A DNA stretch of 64,000 nucleotides from Streptomyces mashuensis. GTDB lineage: Bacteria; Actinomycetota; Actinomycetes; Streptomycetales; Streptomycetaceae. Location of the stretch: assembly GCF_014654785.1 (NCBI RefSeq), contig NZ_BNBD01000019.1, positions 1-64,000 on the forward strand, in the 5' to 3' direction. The stretch's first letter is position 1, and every line of letters begins with the position of its first letter. Position numbers and translations under genes: made by a program. The notes beneath the pieces are model-generated. The model saw nothing but the letters and a program-made list of their open reading frames with translations. It searched no databases and was not told where the DNA came from. Positions 6,761-14,571 of the stretch are shown here, piece after piece.

Positions 6761-8305
6761 TCAGACGGGCGGCGCGTCGCGCCGGTCCCGGCGCCGCGCC
6801 CGTACCGCCTCCGCCGCACAGCACAGGGCCACGACCGCGAAGGCGCCGTACGGCACCCAGTCGCCGGCCCGGACGTACGGGCTCGTGCCGCTCGCCAGCG
6901 GTACGTCGTAGACGGCGGCCGCCGGGCCGTCGGTGCCCAGCACCGGGCCGAGGGTGCGGCCGTGCGCGTCGGCCACGGTGCTCACGCCCGTCAGCGTGGC
7001 GTGCACCACCGGCCGCCAGGTCTCGGCGGCCCGCAGCGCCGCCAGCGAGGCGTGCTGCTGCGGCGCCCAGCTGTGCTGGAAGGTCGAGGTCGACGACTGG
7101 ACCACGAGCAGCTGGGCGCCGTCGCGCGCCAGCCGGCGGCTCATGTCGGGGAACGCGGACTCGAAGCACACCAGCGGGCCGGCCCGCAGACCACCGGCGG
7201 CCGGCACCCGCATCAGCACCTGCCGGTCGCCCCGCATGCGGTCCTCGCCGGCAGCCTTGCCCACCGCGGTGGCCCAGCCGAGGAGCGACCGGGCGGGGAT
7301 GTACTCCCCGAAGGGCACCAGGCGCATCTTGTCGTACCGGTCGCCCGTGGGCCCGCCGGGCCCGACGAGCACCGAGCTCTTGTAGATGCCGGGCCGGTCC
7401 GAGCGCCGGGCGTCGACGTTGACCAGCAGGTCCGCGCCCACCGCACGGGACAGCGCCGTCAGCCGGTCCCGCAGCTCCGGATGGCGGCCCAGGTCCTGGC
7501 CCACACTGCTCTCGCCCCACACCACCAGGCCCGGCCGGCGCCCGGCGAGCTCCCGCGTGAGGCGCTCCTGGACCTCGAAGCGGTGCGTCACGCTGTCGGT
7601 GCCCCCGACCACCCCGGCCTGGACGACCGCCACGCGCGCCGAGCCCGCCGGCCGCGGCACCGGGGCCCACTGCCACGCCGCGCCCAGGGCGGCGGCGCTG
7701 ACGGCGAGGCCCGCCGCGGCGCACAGCCGGGCGCGCGGCGCGCACACCAGCGCCGCGAGCGCCGTGTTCACCGCCACCACCACGAACCCCGCCAGCCACA
7801 CGCCGCCCAGCGACGCGAGCCGCAGCGCCGGCGCGAACTGCCACTGACTGGCGCCCATCAGGCCCCACGGTCCGCCCAAGTACTGCCAGGACCGCACGAG
7901 TTCCACCAGCAGCCAGGCCGACGGGACGACCACCACGGCCGCCGCCACCCGCCCCGGGCCCGGCCGCCCGCCCAGCATCCGGTGCACCAGCAGACCCCAC
8001 GGCGCCCACAGCAGCCCCAGGAGCCCGGCGAGCACCAGAATGAACACATGCAGACTCGGCAACAGCCAGTGGTGCACGGCGAGAAGAAACCCCGCACCCC
8101 CCAGCCATCCCTCGGCCACGGCCCGCCGCGCGCTGCCCGCCGAGCGCACCAGCAGCAGCCACGGCACCAGGGCGGCGTAGGCCAGCCACCACAGCCCGGG
8201 CGCGGGAAAGGCCAGGGCCGGCAGGGCCCCGGCCACGACGGCCGCCGGAGCCCGCCACGCGAGCACGGCACCGCGCCGCGGCCGGTCGCCGGGGATCGCC
8301 GTCAT
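6761..8305 (-). CDS. lnt: Apolipoprotein N-acyltransferase
   Basis: A 514-residue membrane enzyme that adds the third acyl chain to lipoproteins. The N-terminal half is a series of hydrophobic helices (for example AAVVAGALPALAFPAPG), and the C-terminal half is a CN_hydrolase domain. Its catalytic triad is visible as Glu in VVWGESS, Lys in DKMRLVPFGEY and Cys in LVCFESAFPD. I chose ATG 8305 because AGGAGG lies just upstream; longer in-frame starts have no support. It ends 7 bases from the convergent monooxygenase gene. Streptomycetes often carry more than one Lnt, so redundancy is possible. Confidence 0.93.
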   Translation of the reverse strand: MTAIPGDRPRRGAVLAWRAPAAVVAGALPALAFPAPGLWWLAYAALVPWLLLVRSAGSARRAVAEGWLGGAGFLLAVHHWLLPSLHVFILVLAGLLGLLWAPWGLLVHRMLGGRPGPGRVAAAVVVVPSAWLLVELVRSWQYLGGPWGLMGASQWQFAPALRLASLGGVWLAGFVVVAVNTALAALVCAPRARLCAAAGLAVSAAALGAAWQWAPVPRPAGSARVAVVQAGVVGGTDSVTHRFEVQERLTRELAGRRPGLVVWGESSVGQDLGRHPELRDRLTALSRAVGADLLVNVDARRSDRPGIYKSSVLVGPGGPTGDRYDKMRLVPFGEYIPARSLLGWATAVGKAAGEDRMRGDRQVLMRVPAAGGLRAGPLVCFESAFPDMSRRLARDGAQLLVVQSSTSTFQHSWAPQQHASLAALRAAETWRPVVHATLTGVSTVADAHGRTLGPVLGTDGPAAAVYDVPLASGTSPYVRAGDWVPYGAFAVVALCCAAEAVRARRRDRRDAPPV

Positions 8306-8478
8306 ATGCCGCCTCCTCGCTCGCCCGGCCTCCAGTCTCGGGCACGTACCGGCGCGCGGACCGCTCATCGCGCCGGTCGGCGCGGGAGCGAGATCCGGCC
8401 AGGCCGGTCGTCGGCCCCAGAGGGAGGGATCATGGGGAAAAATGCCCGACAGCGGTCCGTGATATTCCACTGTTCCTA

Positions 8479-8537
8479 CGCCTTTGGAAAATGCCTTTGG
8501 CTGGATCCGATCGAAAACGATCCGAAGCGATCCTTGC
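8479..8537. repeat. Short phased repeats in the leader region of the terpene synthase
   Basis: The gap 8306-8652 holds no gene I would call. Within its AT-richer part, CCTTTGG occurs twice 13 bases apart (8481 and 8494), and CGATC occurs three times at exact 10-base spacing (8508, 8518, 8528). The inverted repeat GATCG-AAAA-CGATC spans 8509-8522. Ten-base phasing puts the copies on one face of the helix, as expected for a regulator site. An 81-codon open frame (8432-8677) with a good ribosome site crosses this stretch but has poor codon usage. Confidence 0.5.
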
Positions 8538-8652
8538 GCTCCGGTTCCTGCCTCCCGTGCGCCGGTCTCTGCACCGGGTTATCGGCGGCCCGGCCTGGGC
8601 AGGTACGGCACAAAGTGGACAGGATCGCTGCGAGTCGGCCTGGGGAGGCGGC

Positions 8653-9849
8653 GTGTCACGCGTACGAGAACGGATAGCAGTGCAGCCCCTCGAGACCATC
8701 CCCTTCTACTGCCCCATACCGCCCGCCGTGCATCCCCGGCTCAAGGAGCTGGACCACTTGTCGGTGGACTGGATGCTGCAGAAAGACCTCGACACGTCAC
8801 GGCAGCAACGGAAGCGACTAGCGCAGTGCGACTTCGGCGGTCTCACCGCAAAGACGATGCCCTACGGGCAGACCGGACCGCTCGGCGTGGTGGCCAAACT
8901 GCACGCCGTGCTGTTCTCGCTGGACGACGCCCTGTGCGACGAGTCCGGGGCCACCGCCCACGGCCTCGCCCACAGCACGTCGCGGATCATGCGCGTCCTG
9001 GAAGCCCCCACCCCGCACTGGCCCGACGACACACCGCACGCGGCAGCGCTGCGGGCCGTCCGGCAGGAGCTGACCGAGCACGCCAGCCCACGCCAGCTCC
9101 GGCGCTGGACCGAGGGCATGCGCACCTACCTCTCGGGCCTGGTCTGGGAGGCGGCCTGCCGGCAGGACCCGGGACTGCCGTCGCTCAACGACTATGCGGC
9201 CATGTGGATGCGCGCCATCGGCATGGCCCCGTCCACCGCACTCATGGACATCGTGGGGGGCTACGACCTGGACGACGAGGACCTGGACCGGCCGGAGGTG
9301 AAGGCGCTCACCGAGATGACCTGGACCCTCGTGGCCTGGGACAACGACTTCTACTCGCGGAACAAGGAGATCCACCGGGCGGCGGACAACCTCAACCTGA
9401 TCGACGTCCTCGCCCACGAACGGGGACTGGAGCCCGCCCGCGCACAGCAGGAGGCCATGGCGATGCGCGACCGCGTCATGACCCTCTTCCTGCGCCTGCG
9501 CGAGCACATCTGGCCGACCGTCGGGGTGGAGCTGCGCTGCTACCTGGCGGCACTCGGGCACTTCGTCCGCGGGCACCTCGACTGGGCGGAGCAGTGCGCC
9601 CGGTACGCCGACCCCTACGGGTCGCGGACGTCCCGCTGGTGGACGTCCACGCCCTCGGACGACAGCCTGGAACCACTGCCCGTGCCGTCCATCGCCTGGT
9701 GGTGGGAACAGCTCCCCCCCACTCCTCAGCGGCGCCGGAGCCGCCTGACGAGCGACCTCCACCAGGAGGAGCGCGACACCGGGGCGCTCGGCACCTGCAC
9801 GGAGGGCGTGGGCGTCGGCACCGGCTGCGGCTGGGGGGCACAGGTCTGA
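8653..9849 (+). CDS. Class I terpene synthase
   Basis: A 398-residue terpene cyclase. The Asp-rich metal motif is present in variant form as DDALCDE (residues 91-97), and the second metal motif is intact as NDFYSRNKE (231-239, pattern ND..S...E). Both bind the Mg cluster that ionises a prenyl diphosphate. Trp-rich segments such as SIAWWWEQL are near the C-terminus. I chose GTG 8653 because GGGGAGG lies 5-6 bases upstream. The C-terminal 40 codons overlap the convergent P450 gene by 124 bases. The variant DD motif with Cys resembles that of 2-methylisoborneol-type synthases, but no methyltransferase is nearby, so the product is unknown. Confidence 0.88.
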   Translation: MSRVRERIAVQPLETIPFYCPIPPAVHPRLKELDHLSVDWMLQKDLDTSRQQRKRLAQCDFGGLTAKTMPYGQTGPLGVVAKLHAVLFSLDDALCDESGATAHGLAHSTSRIMRVLEAPTPHWPDDTPHAAALRAVRQELTEHASPRQLRRWTEGMRTYLSGLVWEAACRQDPGLPSLNDYAAMWMRAIGMAPSTALMDIVGGYDLDDEDLDRPEVKALTEMTWTLVAWDNDFYSRNKEIHRAADNLNLIDVLAHERGLEPARAQQEAMAMRDRVMTLFLRLREHIWPTVGVELRCYLAALGHFVRGHLDWAEQCARYADPYGSRTSRWWTSTPSDDSLEPLPVPSIAWWWEQLPPTPQRRRSRLTSDLHQEERDTGALGTCTEGVGVGTGCGWGAQV

Positions 9850-11153
9850 GCGGTCTCGGCTCCGCCGGCGGTCAGCGCCGGTCGTGGTGGCTGATGTGCC
9901 GTGAACCGCACCGGCAGTGAGGTGAGGTGCCGGGACATCAGGGAGGACCGGTAGGCCAGTTCCGACTCGTCGACCCCGAGTGTGAGGTCGGGCAGTCGCA
10001 GCAGCAGGGCGTCGATGCCCGTGCCGGCGATTGCCCGGCCCACGTCCTGTCCGGGACACTCGTGGGCGCCGCCGCTGAAGGCCAGGTGGGCCCGGTTGCC
10101 GTGGATGGGCGCGTCCAGGTCCGGCCGCACCGTCGTGTCCATGTTGGCCGCCGCCAGCCCCAGCACCAGCGCGTCACCGGCCCTGATGGGCTTCCCGGCC
10201 AGCTCGGTGTCCTGTGTCGCCCAGCGGCCCAGGATGGTGATGAACGGCGGCTCGTCCCACAGCACCTGCTCGACCGCGTCGGGCAGCGTCATGTGGCCGC
10301 CCGCCAGCGAGGCCCGGAACCGCACATCGGTCAGGACCATCTTCAGCGTGTTCGCGATGAGGTTCGCCGTCGTCTCGAACGCGGCGATCAGCACCAGCCG
10401 CAGGTGCTGCTGCACCTCGTCGTCCGACAGCCCCGAGGGGTGCTCCAGCATCCACGTCGTGAAGTCCGCGCCCGGCTGGGCCCGCTTCCGCGCCACCAGC
10501 TTGCGCAGTGTCTCCTGCACGAACTCGTTGCTCGCCACCGCCGTCTCGGTGCCCTTGATCATGTCACGGGCCGCGTTGACCAGCCGTGGGCTGTACTCGT
10601 CGGGCATGCCGAGCAGCTGGGTCATCGCCATCATGGGCAGTTGCTCCGCGAACTGGTGCACCAGGTCGGCCCGGCCCGAGGCACAGAAGCGGTCCACCAG
10701 CTGGTTGGCGCAGTACGTCACATGCCGCCGGAGGCCCCGCCGGTCGAACCGGGCCATGCTGTCGTTGACCGCGCCGCGCCAGCGCTCGTGCTGCTGCCCG
10801 TCGGCGAACACGCACACCGGCTGCCAGGTGGAGATCGGCGCGAGCGGGTGGTCCGGCGTGAGCCGCCCCTCGCGCATGTCCCGCCAGTGCCGCGAGTCCC
10901 GGGAGAAGCGGGACGGGGTACGGGCCACGTCCAGGTTCTCCCGGTAGCCCAGCACCAGCCAGGCCGGCAGGTCGCCGTGCAGCAGCACCGGCGCCACCGG
11001 GCCGTGCTCGGCCCGCAGTTTCTCGTACAGGCCGTACGGGTCGGCCTCCGCGTCCGGGCCGTACAGCCGCGTCACACCCCCCGGCCCCATCGGGCAGACG
11101 CCGGGGGGGACGCCGGGGGAGTCGGTGCGGGGGTGTTCGGAGGGGTTGGTCAC
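9726..11153 (-). CDS. Cytochrome P450, CYP157-like (conservon-associated)
   Basis: A 475-residue P450. The heme-binding loop is clear: FSGGAHECPG with Cys366. The I helix reads AAFETTANL. The K-helix ExxR motif is missing: the segment is VEQVLWDEPP, so Glu295 is followed three residues later by Leu298 rather than Arg. The CYP157 family, which sits at the end of conservons, is known to lack ExxR with an EQxLW pattern, and this protein fits. The last 45 or so residues are a Pro/Ser-rich basic tail whose codons overlap the terpene synthase gene. GTG 11153 overlaps the cvnD stop by 4 bases, so it is the fifth gene of the conservon operon. Confidence 0.9.
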   Translation of the reverse strand: MTNPSEHPRTDSPGVPPGVCPMGPGGVTRLYGPDAEADPYGLYEKLRAEHGPVAPVLLHGDLPAWLVLGYRENLDVARTPSRFSRDSRHWRDMREGRLTPDHPLAPISTWQPVCVFADGQQHERWRGAVNDSMARFDRRGLRRHVTYCANQLVDRFCASGRADLVHQFAEQLPMMAMTQLLGMPDEYSPRLVNAARDMIKGTETAVASNEFVQETLRKLVARKRAQPGADFTTWMLEHPSGLSDDEVQQHLRLVLIAAFETTANLIANTLKMVLTDVRFRASLAGGHMTLPDAVEQVLWDEPPFITILGRWATQDTELAGKPIRAGDALVLGLAAANMDTTVRPDLDAPIHGNRAHLAFSGGAHECPGQDVGRAIAGTGIDALLLRLPDLTLGVDESELAYRSSLMSRHLTSLPVRFTAHQPPRPALTAGGAETAQTCAPQPQPVPTPTPSVQVPSAPVSRSSWWRSLVRRLRRR

Positions 11154-11773
11154 GGTGACTCCGGGGAGACGGTGGTGAGGGTGTACAGATAGCGCATCAG
11201 GGTCAGCAGGGTGTCACGGCACGAGGCCCGGTCGCGGGCGTCGCAGTCGACCATGGGTACCGACGGGTCCAGGTCCATCGCCGCCCGCAGCTCCGCCGTC
11301 GGGTAACGCGGCGCTCCAGGGAAGGCGTTGACACCCACGACGAACGGTACGCCGCGCTCCTCCAGGCGGCCGATGACGTCGTAACTGACCTCCATCCGGC
11401 GGGTGTCGAGCAGCACCACCGCGCCGAGGGCCCCCTCGAAGAGGCCGTTCCACAGGAACCAGAACCGCTCCTGGCCCGGCGTGCCGAACAGGTACAGCAC
11501 CAGCTGCTCATTGATGCTGATCCGGCCGAAGTCCATGGCGACCGTGGTCTCGGTCTTGTGCTCGATCCCAGCCAGGTCGTCGACGCCGACGCCGGCCTGG
11601 GTCATGGTCTCCTCGGTCGTCAGCGGCCGGATCTCGCTGACCGAACCGACCAGGGTCGTCTTGCCGACCCCGAAGCCTCCGACGATCACGACCTTGACGG
11701 CCGCGGTGGCGGAGGCCGGAAGGATGTCCTCGCTGCGCGGCCCGGCGTAGCCGTCAGAGCTTTTGCAGTCCAT
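11150..11773 (-). CDS. cvnD: Conservon GTP-binding protein (CvnD)
   Basis: A 207-residue small GTPase-like protein of the Mgl/Rab-related conservon family. G1 is GGFGVGKTTLVG, the switch region contains TTEETMTQAG, and G3 is FGTPGQERFWFLW. The C-terminus carries the MRYLYTLTTV helix typical of the family. CvnD is the output GTPase of a membrane-associated complex with CvnA, CvnB and CvnC. It overlaps cvnC by 20 bases and the P450 gene by 4 bases, consistent with tight translational coupling. GTPases of this type probably switch with nucleotide state; the target is unknown. Confidence 0.92.
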   Translation of the reverse strand: MDCKSSDGYAGPRSEDILPASATAAVKVVIVGGFGVGKTTLVGSVSEIRPLTTEETMTQAGVGVDDLAGIEHKTETTVAMDFGRISINEQLVLYLFGTPGQERFWFLWNGLFEGALGAVVLLDTRRMEVSYDVIGRLEERGVPFVVGVNAFPGAPRYPTAELRAAMDLDPSVPMVDCDARDRASCRDTLLTLMRYLYTLTTVSPESP

Positions 11774-12128
11774 GCATCACCGCCTCAAGAAGTTGGACGT
11801 CGGGCAGCGCGGCGGCCGGCACCGGGGGCCGGGCCTCGACCTTCCCCTCGGAGAGGAGCTCGGTCAGCAGCGGGGTGAGCGTGCTGACCGGCAGCTCCAG
11901 GTACGCGGATATCTCCGCGACGGACAGCGGGAAGTCGCAGATCCGGACCACCGCCGCCAGCTCGGGCGCGAGTCCCGTGTCGGACTCGGCGCGCGAGACG
12001 ATCAGGGTGACCAGGTCGAGCTGCGGGGTGGCCGCCGGACGCTCCTGGCCACCGGTGAGGATGTACAGCCGGTCCGGGTTCCCCGGCGGCTGGGGACCGG
12101 AGGTGCGCTCGGGGCCGGGTCCGCTCAT
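11754..12128 (-). CDS. cvnC: Conservon DUF742 protein (CvnC)
   Basis: A 124-residue DUF742 protein. It opens with NPDRLYILTGGQ, typical of the family, and has a winged-helix-like core, RICDFPLSVAEISAYLELPV. The end, LLEAVMHGLQKL, is a conserved helix. ATG 12128 overlaps the cvnB stop in ATGA form. CvnC binds CvnB and CvnD in the conservon complex. It may be a degenerate DNA-binding fold turned to protein contact. Confidence 0.92.
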   Translation of the reverse strand: MSGPGPERTSGPQPPGNPDRLYILTGGQERPAATPQLDLVTLIVSRAESDTGLAPELAAVVRICDFPLSVAEISAYLELPVSTLTPLLTELLSEGKVEARPPVPAAALPDVQLLEAVMHGLQKL

Positions 12129-12535
12129 GTGACCGGTCCGCCGACCCGGGGCGGACTGGTCAGATGGGACCCGATGCGGGCCACCAGGTCCCGCATCTTC
12201 ATGCCCATCAGCCCGGCGTCCACGTCGTCGTCGGCCAGCACCGCCAGGTAGGCCCCGGCCCCGGCCGCCATCAGGTAGAAGAACCCGCCGTCCACCTCGA
12301 TGACGACCAGGCGCATCTGCCCGTCCCCGTGCGGGAACTCCGAGGCGATGGCCGTGGACAGGCTCTGCAGGCCGGCGCACGCGGCCGCGAGCCGGTCGGC
12401 GACCTCCGTGTCCGTGCCGTGCTGGGCCATGCGCAGGCCGTCCGAGGACAGCACGATCACGTGGCGGGTCTGCGGGACGCTGGTTGCCAGGTCCTTGAGC
12501 ATCCAGTCCATGTTGAACCGCGGCTGCTGCGTCAC
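12125..12535 (-). CDS. cvnB: Conservon roadblock/LC7 protein (CvnB)
   Basis: A 136-residue roadblock/LC7 domain protein with the signature TSVPQTRHVIVLSSDGLRMA near the N-terminus and the central strand RLVVIEVDGGFFYLMAAG. Such proteins act as adaptor or regulator of small GTPases, comparable to MglB. It begins at GTG 12535, four bases after the cvnA stop, so it is co-transcribed. A homodimer is expected. Confidence 0.92.
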   Translation of the reverse strand: MTQQPRFNMDWMLKDLATSVPQTRHVIVLSSDGLRMAQHGTDTEVADRLAAACAGLQSLSTAIASEFPHGDGQMRLVVIEVDGGFFYLMAAGAGAYLAVLADDDVDAGLMGMKMRDLVARIGSHLTSPPRVGGPVT

Positions 12536-12539
12536 TTGG

Positions 12540-14069
12540 CTACTCTTTCTTGTCTGACGAGATATCACTGATCGGCCGCCCGTCCTGTTCCGGCAGCTCG
12601 CCGTTGATGCCGCTGGTGAACGCGGACAGCCACAGGCCGGGCTGCACGGGCTGCTCCTCCTCCCGTTCCGCGGACGGGGCCGGCGGCCGCCGCTCGGCGG
12701 GCCCCCGGGCCGCCGCCCGCTGGCGCTCCGCGGCGGCGGCCCGGCCGAAGGGCATCGGGGCCGGACCGCGCCGCCGACGGCGCTGGGGCAGTCCGCTGTC
12801 GCCCAGCGGGGGCGGCACGGGGCTGTCGATGAGCGGCGAAGTGGAGGAGGGCTGGGCGGGGATGGAACCGGGCCGCCGCTTCTTCTTGGCGGGGGGAAGC
12901 TTGGGGGCGCGGGCGATGTCACCGCCGGGGAACCGGCTCGCCGTGATCAGGTCCGGCGGGATGACCAGCACGGCGCGGACGCCGCCGTACGCGGAGGGGC
13001 GCAGCGACACCAGGAAGTTGTGGGCGGCGGCGAGCCGGCTGACCACCGCGAGGCCCAGCCGCGGGGATTCGCCCAGGTCGTCCAGGTCGAGGCCGCCCTC
13101 CTTGGAGAGCACCCGGTCGGTGCGGCGGCGGGCCTCGTCGGTCAGGCCCACGCCGGCGTCCTCGATCTCGACCGCGATGCCGGACTGGATGTCGACGGCC
13201 GTCAGGTGCACCCGGGTCTGCGGCGGCGAGTAGCGGGTGGCGTTGTCGAGCAGCTCGGCCAGGGCGTGGATGACCGGCTCGACGGCCGGGCCCACGACGG
13301 CGACGTCCGCCACTGAGTGCAGGTCGACGCGGCGGTACTCCAGGATGCGGGACATCGCACCGCGCAGCACGTTGTAGAGCGGGATCTCGGTGCGCCACTG
13401 GCGGCCGGGCCGCGAGCCGCCGAGCACCGCGATGGAGTCGGCGAGGCGGCCGGTCAGGGCGTTGCCGTGGTCGAGGTGGAGCAGGTCGCCGAAGACGTCG
13501 GGGTTGTTGCCGTGCTTGTGCTCCATGTCCCGGATGTCGTACGCCTGCTGGTGCACGATGGCCTGCATGCGCCGGGCGATGTTGACGAATGCGCGGTGCG
13601 CGACGTCACGCAGCGCCTCCTCCGCCTGGATCGCCTCGATCACGCCCCGGACGACGGAGCGGTGGGCGGCGGCGAAGCCGGGCTCCAGGTCGTGCGCCGG
13701 CAGGGTGACCCGGAGCACCTGGTCGGTGGGTGCGCCGTGGCGCATCAGCTTGATCGCCTCGGGCAGCACGTCCCTGGCGAACCGCCAGGTCTCGGCGTCG
13801 TGCTGGTCGAGCCGGTACTGCAGGGCGGCCTCCCGCTCGGCGTGGCGCCGGCGCAGCGTGGCGATGGCCCGGCCGCGGCGCGCGGCCTCGGCGGCGGCCA
13901 GCGCCACCGCGACGGTGGCCGCCGCCCCGCACCACGCCACCGGGGCGCGGGCCGCCGGTGTCACGGAGAGGACCGCGGCGACCGCGCACACCCCCGTCAA
14001 CAGGGGGGAGAACAGCCATATGAGAGCGGAGGCGGGCCGCCCGGGAGCCGACGAGCCAGAACCAACCAT
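12540..14069 (-). CDS. cvnA: Conservon sensor histidine-kinase-like protein (CvnA)
   Basis: A 509-residue membrane protein. Two hydrophobic helices lie near residues 13-35 and 45-65, followed by a helical dimerisation region (HKHGNNPDVFGDLLHLDH) and an ATPase domain with N-box ELLDNATRYSPP and G1 box EIEDAGVGL. There is no obvious phospho-accepting H box. The C-terminal 130 residues are Pro/Arg-rich and probably disordered. ATG 14069 has GAGG seven bases upstream; longer in-frame extensions were rejected because they have no membrane-protein character. It heads the cvnA-B-C-D-P450 operon. Confidence 0.92.
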   Translation of the reverse strand: MVGSGSSAPGRPASALIWLFSPLLTGVCAVAAVLSVTPAARAPVAWCGAAATVAVALAAAEAARRGRAIATLRRRHAEREAALQYRLDQHDAETWRFARDVLPEAIKLMRHGAPTDQVLRVTLPAHDLEPGFAAAHRSVVRGVIEAIQAEEALRDVAHRAFVNIARRMQAIVHQQAYDIRDMEHKHGNNPDVFGDLLHLDHGNALTGRLADSIAVLGGSRPGRQWRTEIPLYNVLRGAMSRILEYRRVDLHSVADVAVVGPAVEPVIHALAELLDNATRYSPPQTRVHLTAVDIQSGIAVEIEDAGVGLTDEARRRTDRVLSKEGGLDLDDLGESPRLGLAVVSRLAAAHNFLVSLRPSAYGGVRAVLVIPPDLITASRFPGGDIARAPKLPPAKKKRRPGSIPAQPSSTSPLIDSPVPPPLGDSGLPQRRRRRGPAPMPFGRAAAAERQRAAARGPAERRPPAPSAEREEEQPVQPGLWLSAFTSGINGELPEQDGRPISDISSDKKE

Positions 14070-14254
14070 CGAGATCCTCGAAGAACGTGGGTGAACACGA
14101 AAAGGCACAGGAACAACACGGAAGAGCGCGGGGAGGCCGTGTCGGCGCGCGGCGTTCCCCGGGCTTTCCGGTGGATCTCCCCGGTACGTGTGTCGCCCGG
14201 TGGGGATCTCTCCGCGGGCCTCCCGTGAACGCGGCGTCAGCACAGCGCTCGACT

Positions 14255-14285
14255 GCTGCGAGCCGAAGTCAAGACGGCTCGCAGC
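14255..14285. other. Hairpin in the cvnA/LAL divergent intergenic region
   Basis: The gap 14070-14571 has no gene I can support. It contains a perfect 11-bp inverted repeat, GCTGCGAGCCG and its complement, with a 9-base loop. It is about 185 bases before cvnA and 290 before the LAL-type gene, with no U-tract on either strand. It may be an operator or leader structure. An AT-richer patch at 14335-14410 probably holds the cvnA promoter, and TAGGCT at 14534-14539 may be the -10 of the LAL-type gene. Confidence 0.45.
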
Positions 14286-14571
14286 GCGACATGGAGCGTA
14301 GCCGGTCGCCGGGTGCTCCGGCGCGAACTTGTCATATTCCCGGGATGAGCTGACGAGCGAATTCGAAAGCCCCCATAATGGCCCCACCTCGATAAGCGAA
14401 TGCATTTCCGAAGGCAGCGGACGCGCGTTCGGTCCGTCGTTCGAGGGGAAGCCGGGACGTGGTCCGGGGCGCGCCGGGTCACGCTCACGAGTGGTCGTCC
14501 CGTGAACCTCGCCCGTCGCGCGGTCGACAGGGCTAGGCTCGGCCCACCACATCCTCCGGGGAGACATCGCC

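Noticed and set aside
6008..8677. Very long open frames in alternative frames across FMO/lnt, SpoIIE/mutA and similar regions
   Set aside because: They lack recognisable domains, have Arg/Pro-rich low-complexity sequence and lie opposite genes with clear motifs. GC-rich DNA makes such frames by chance.
8432..8677. An 81-codon gene before the terpene synthase
   Set aside because: The ribosome site is good but codon usage is AT-rich and it overlaps the synthase start, so I list it as a finding and not a gene.
14070..14571. A small gene between cvnA and the LAL-type gene
   Set aside because: Short open frames exist but none has a ribosome site with plausible codon usage; the stretch looks regulatory.
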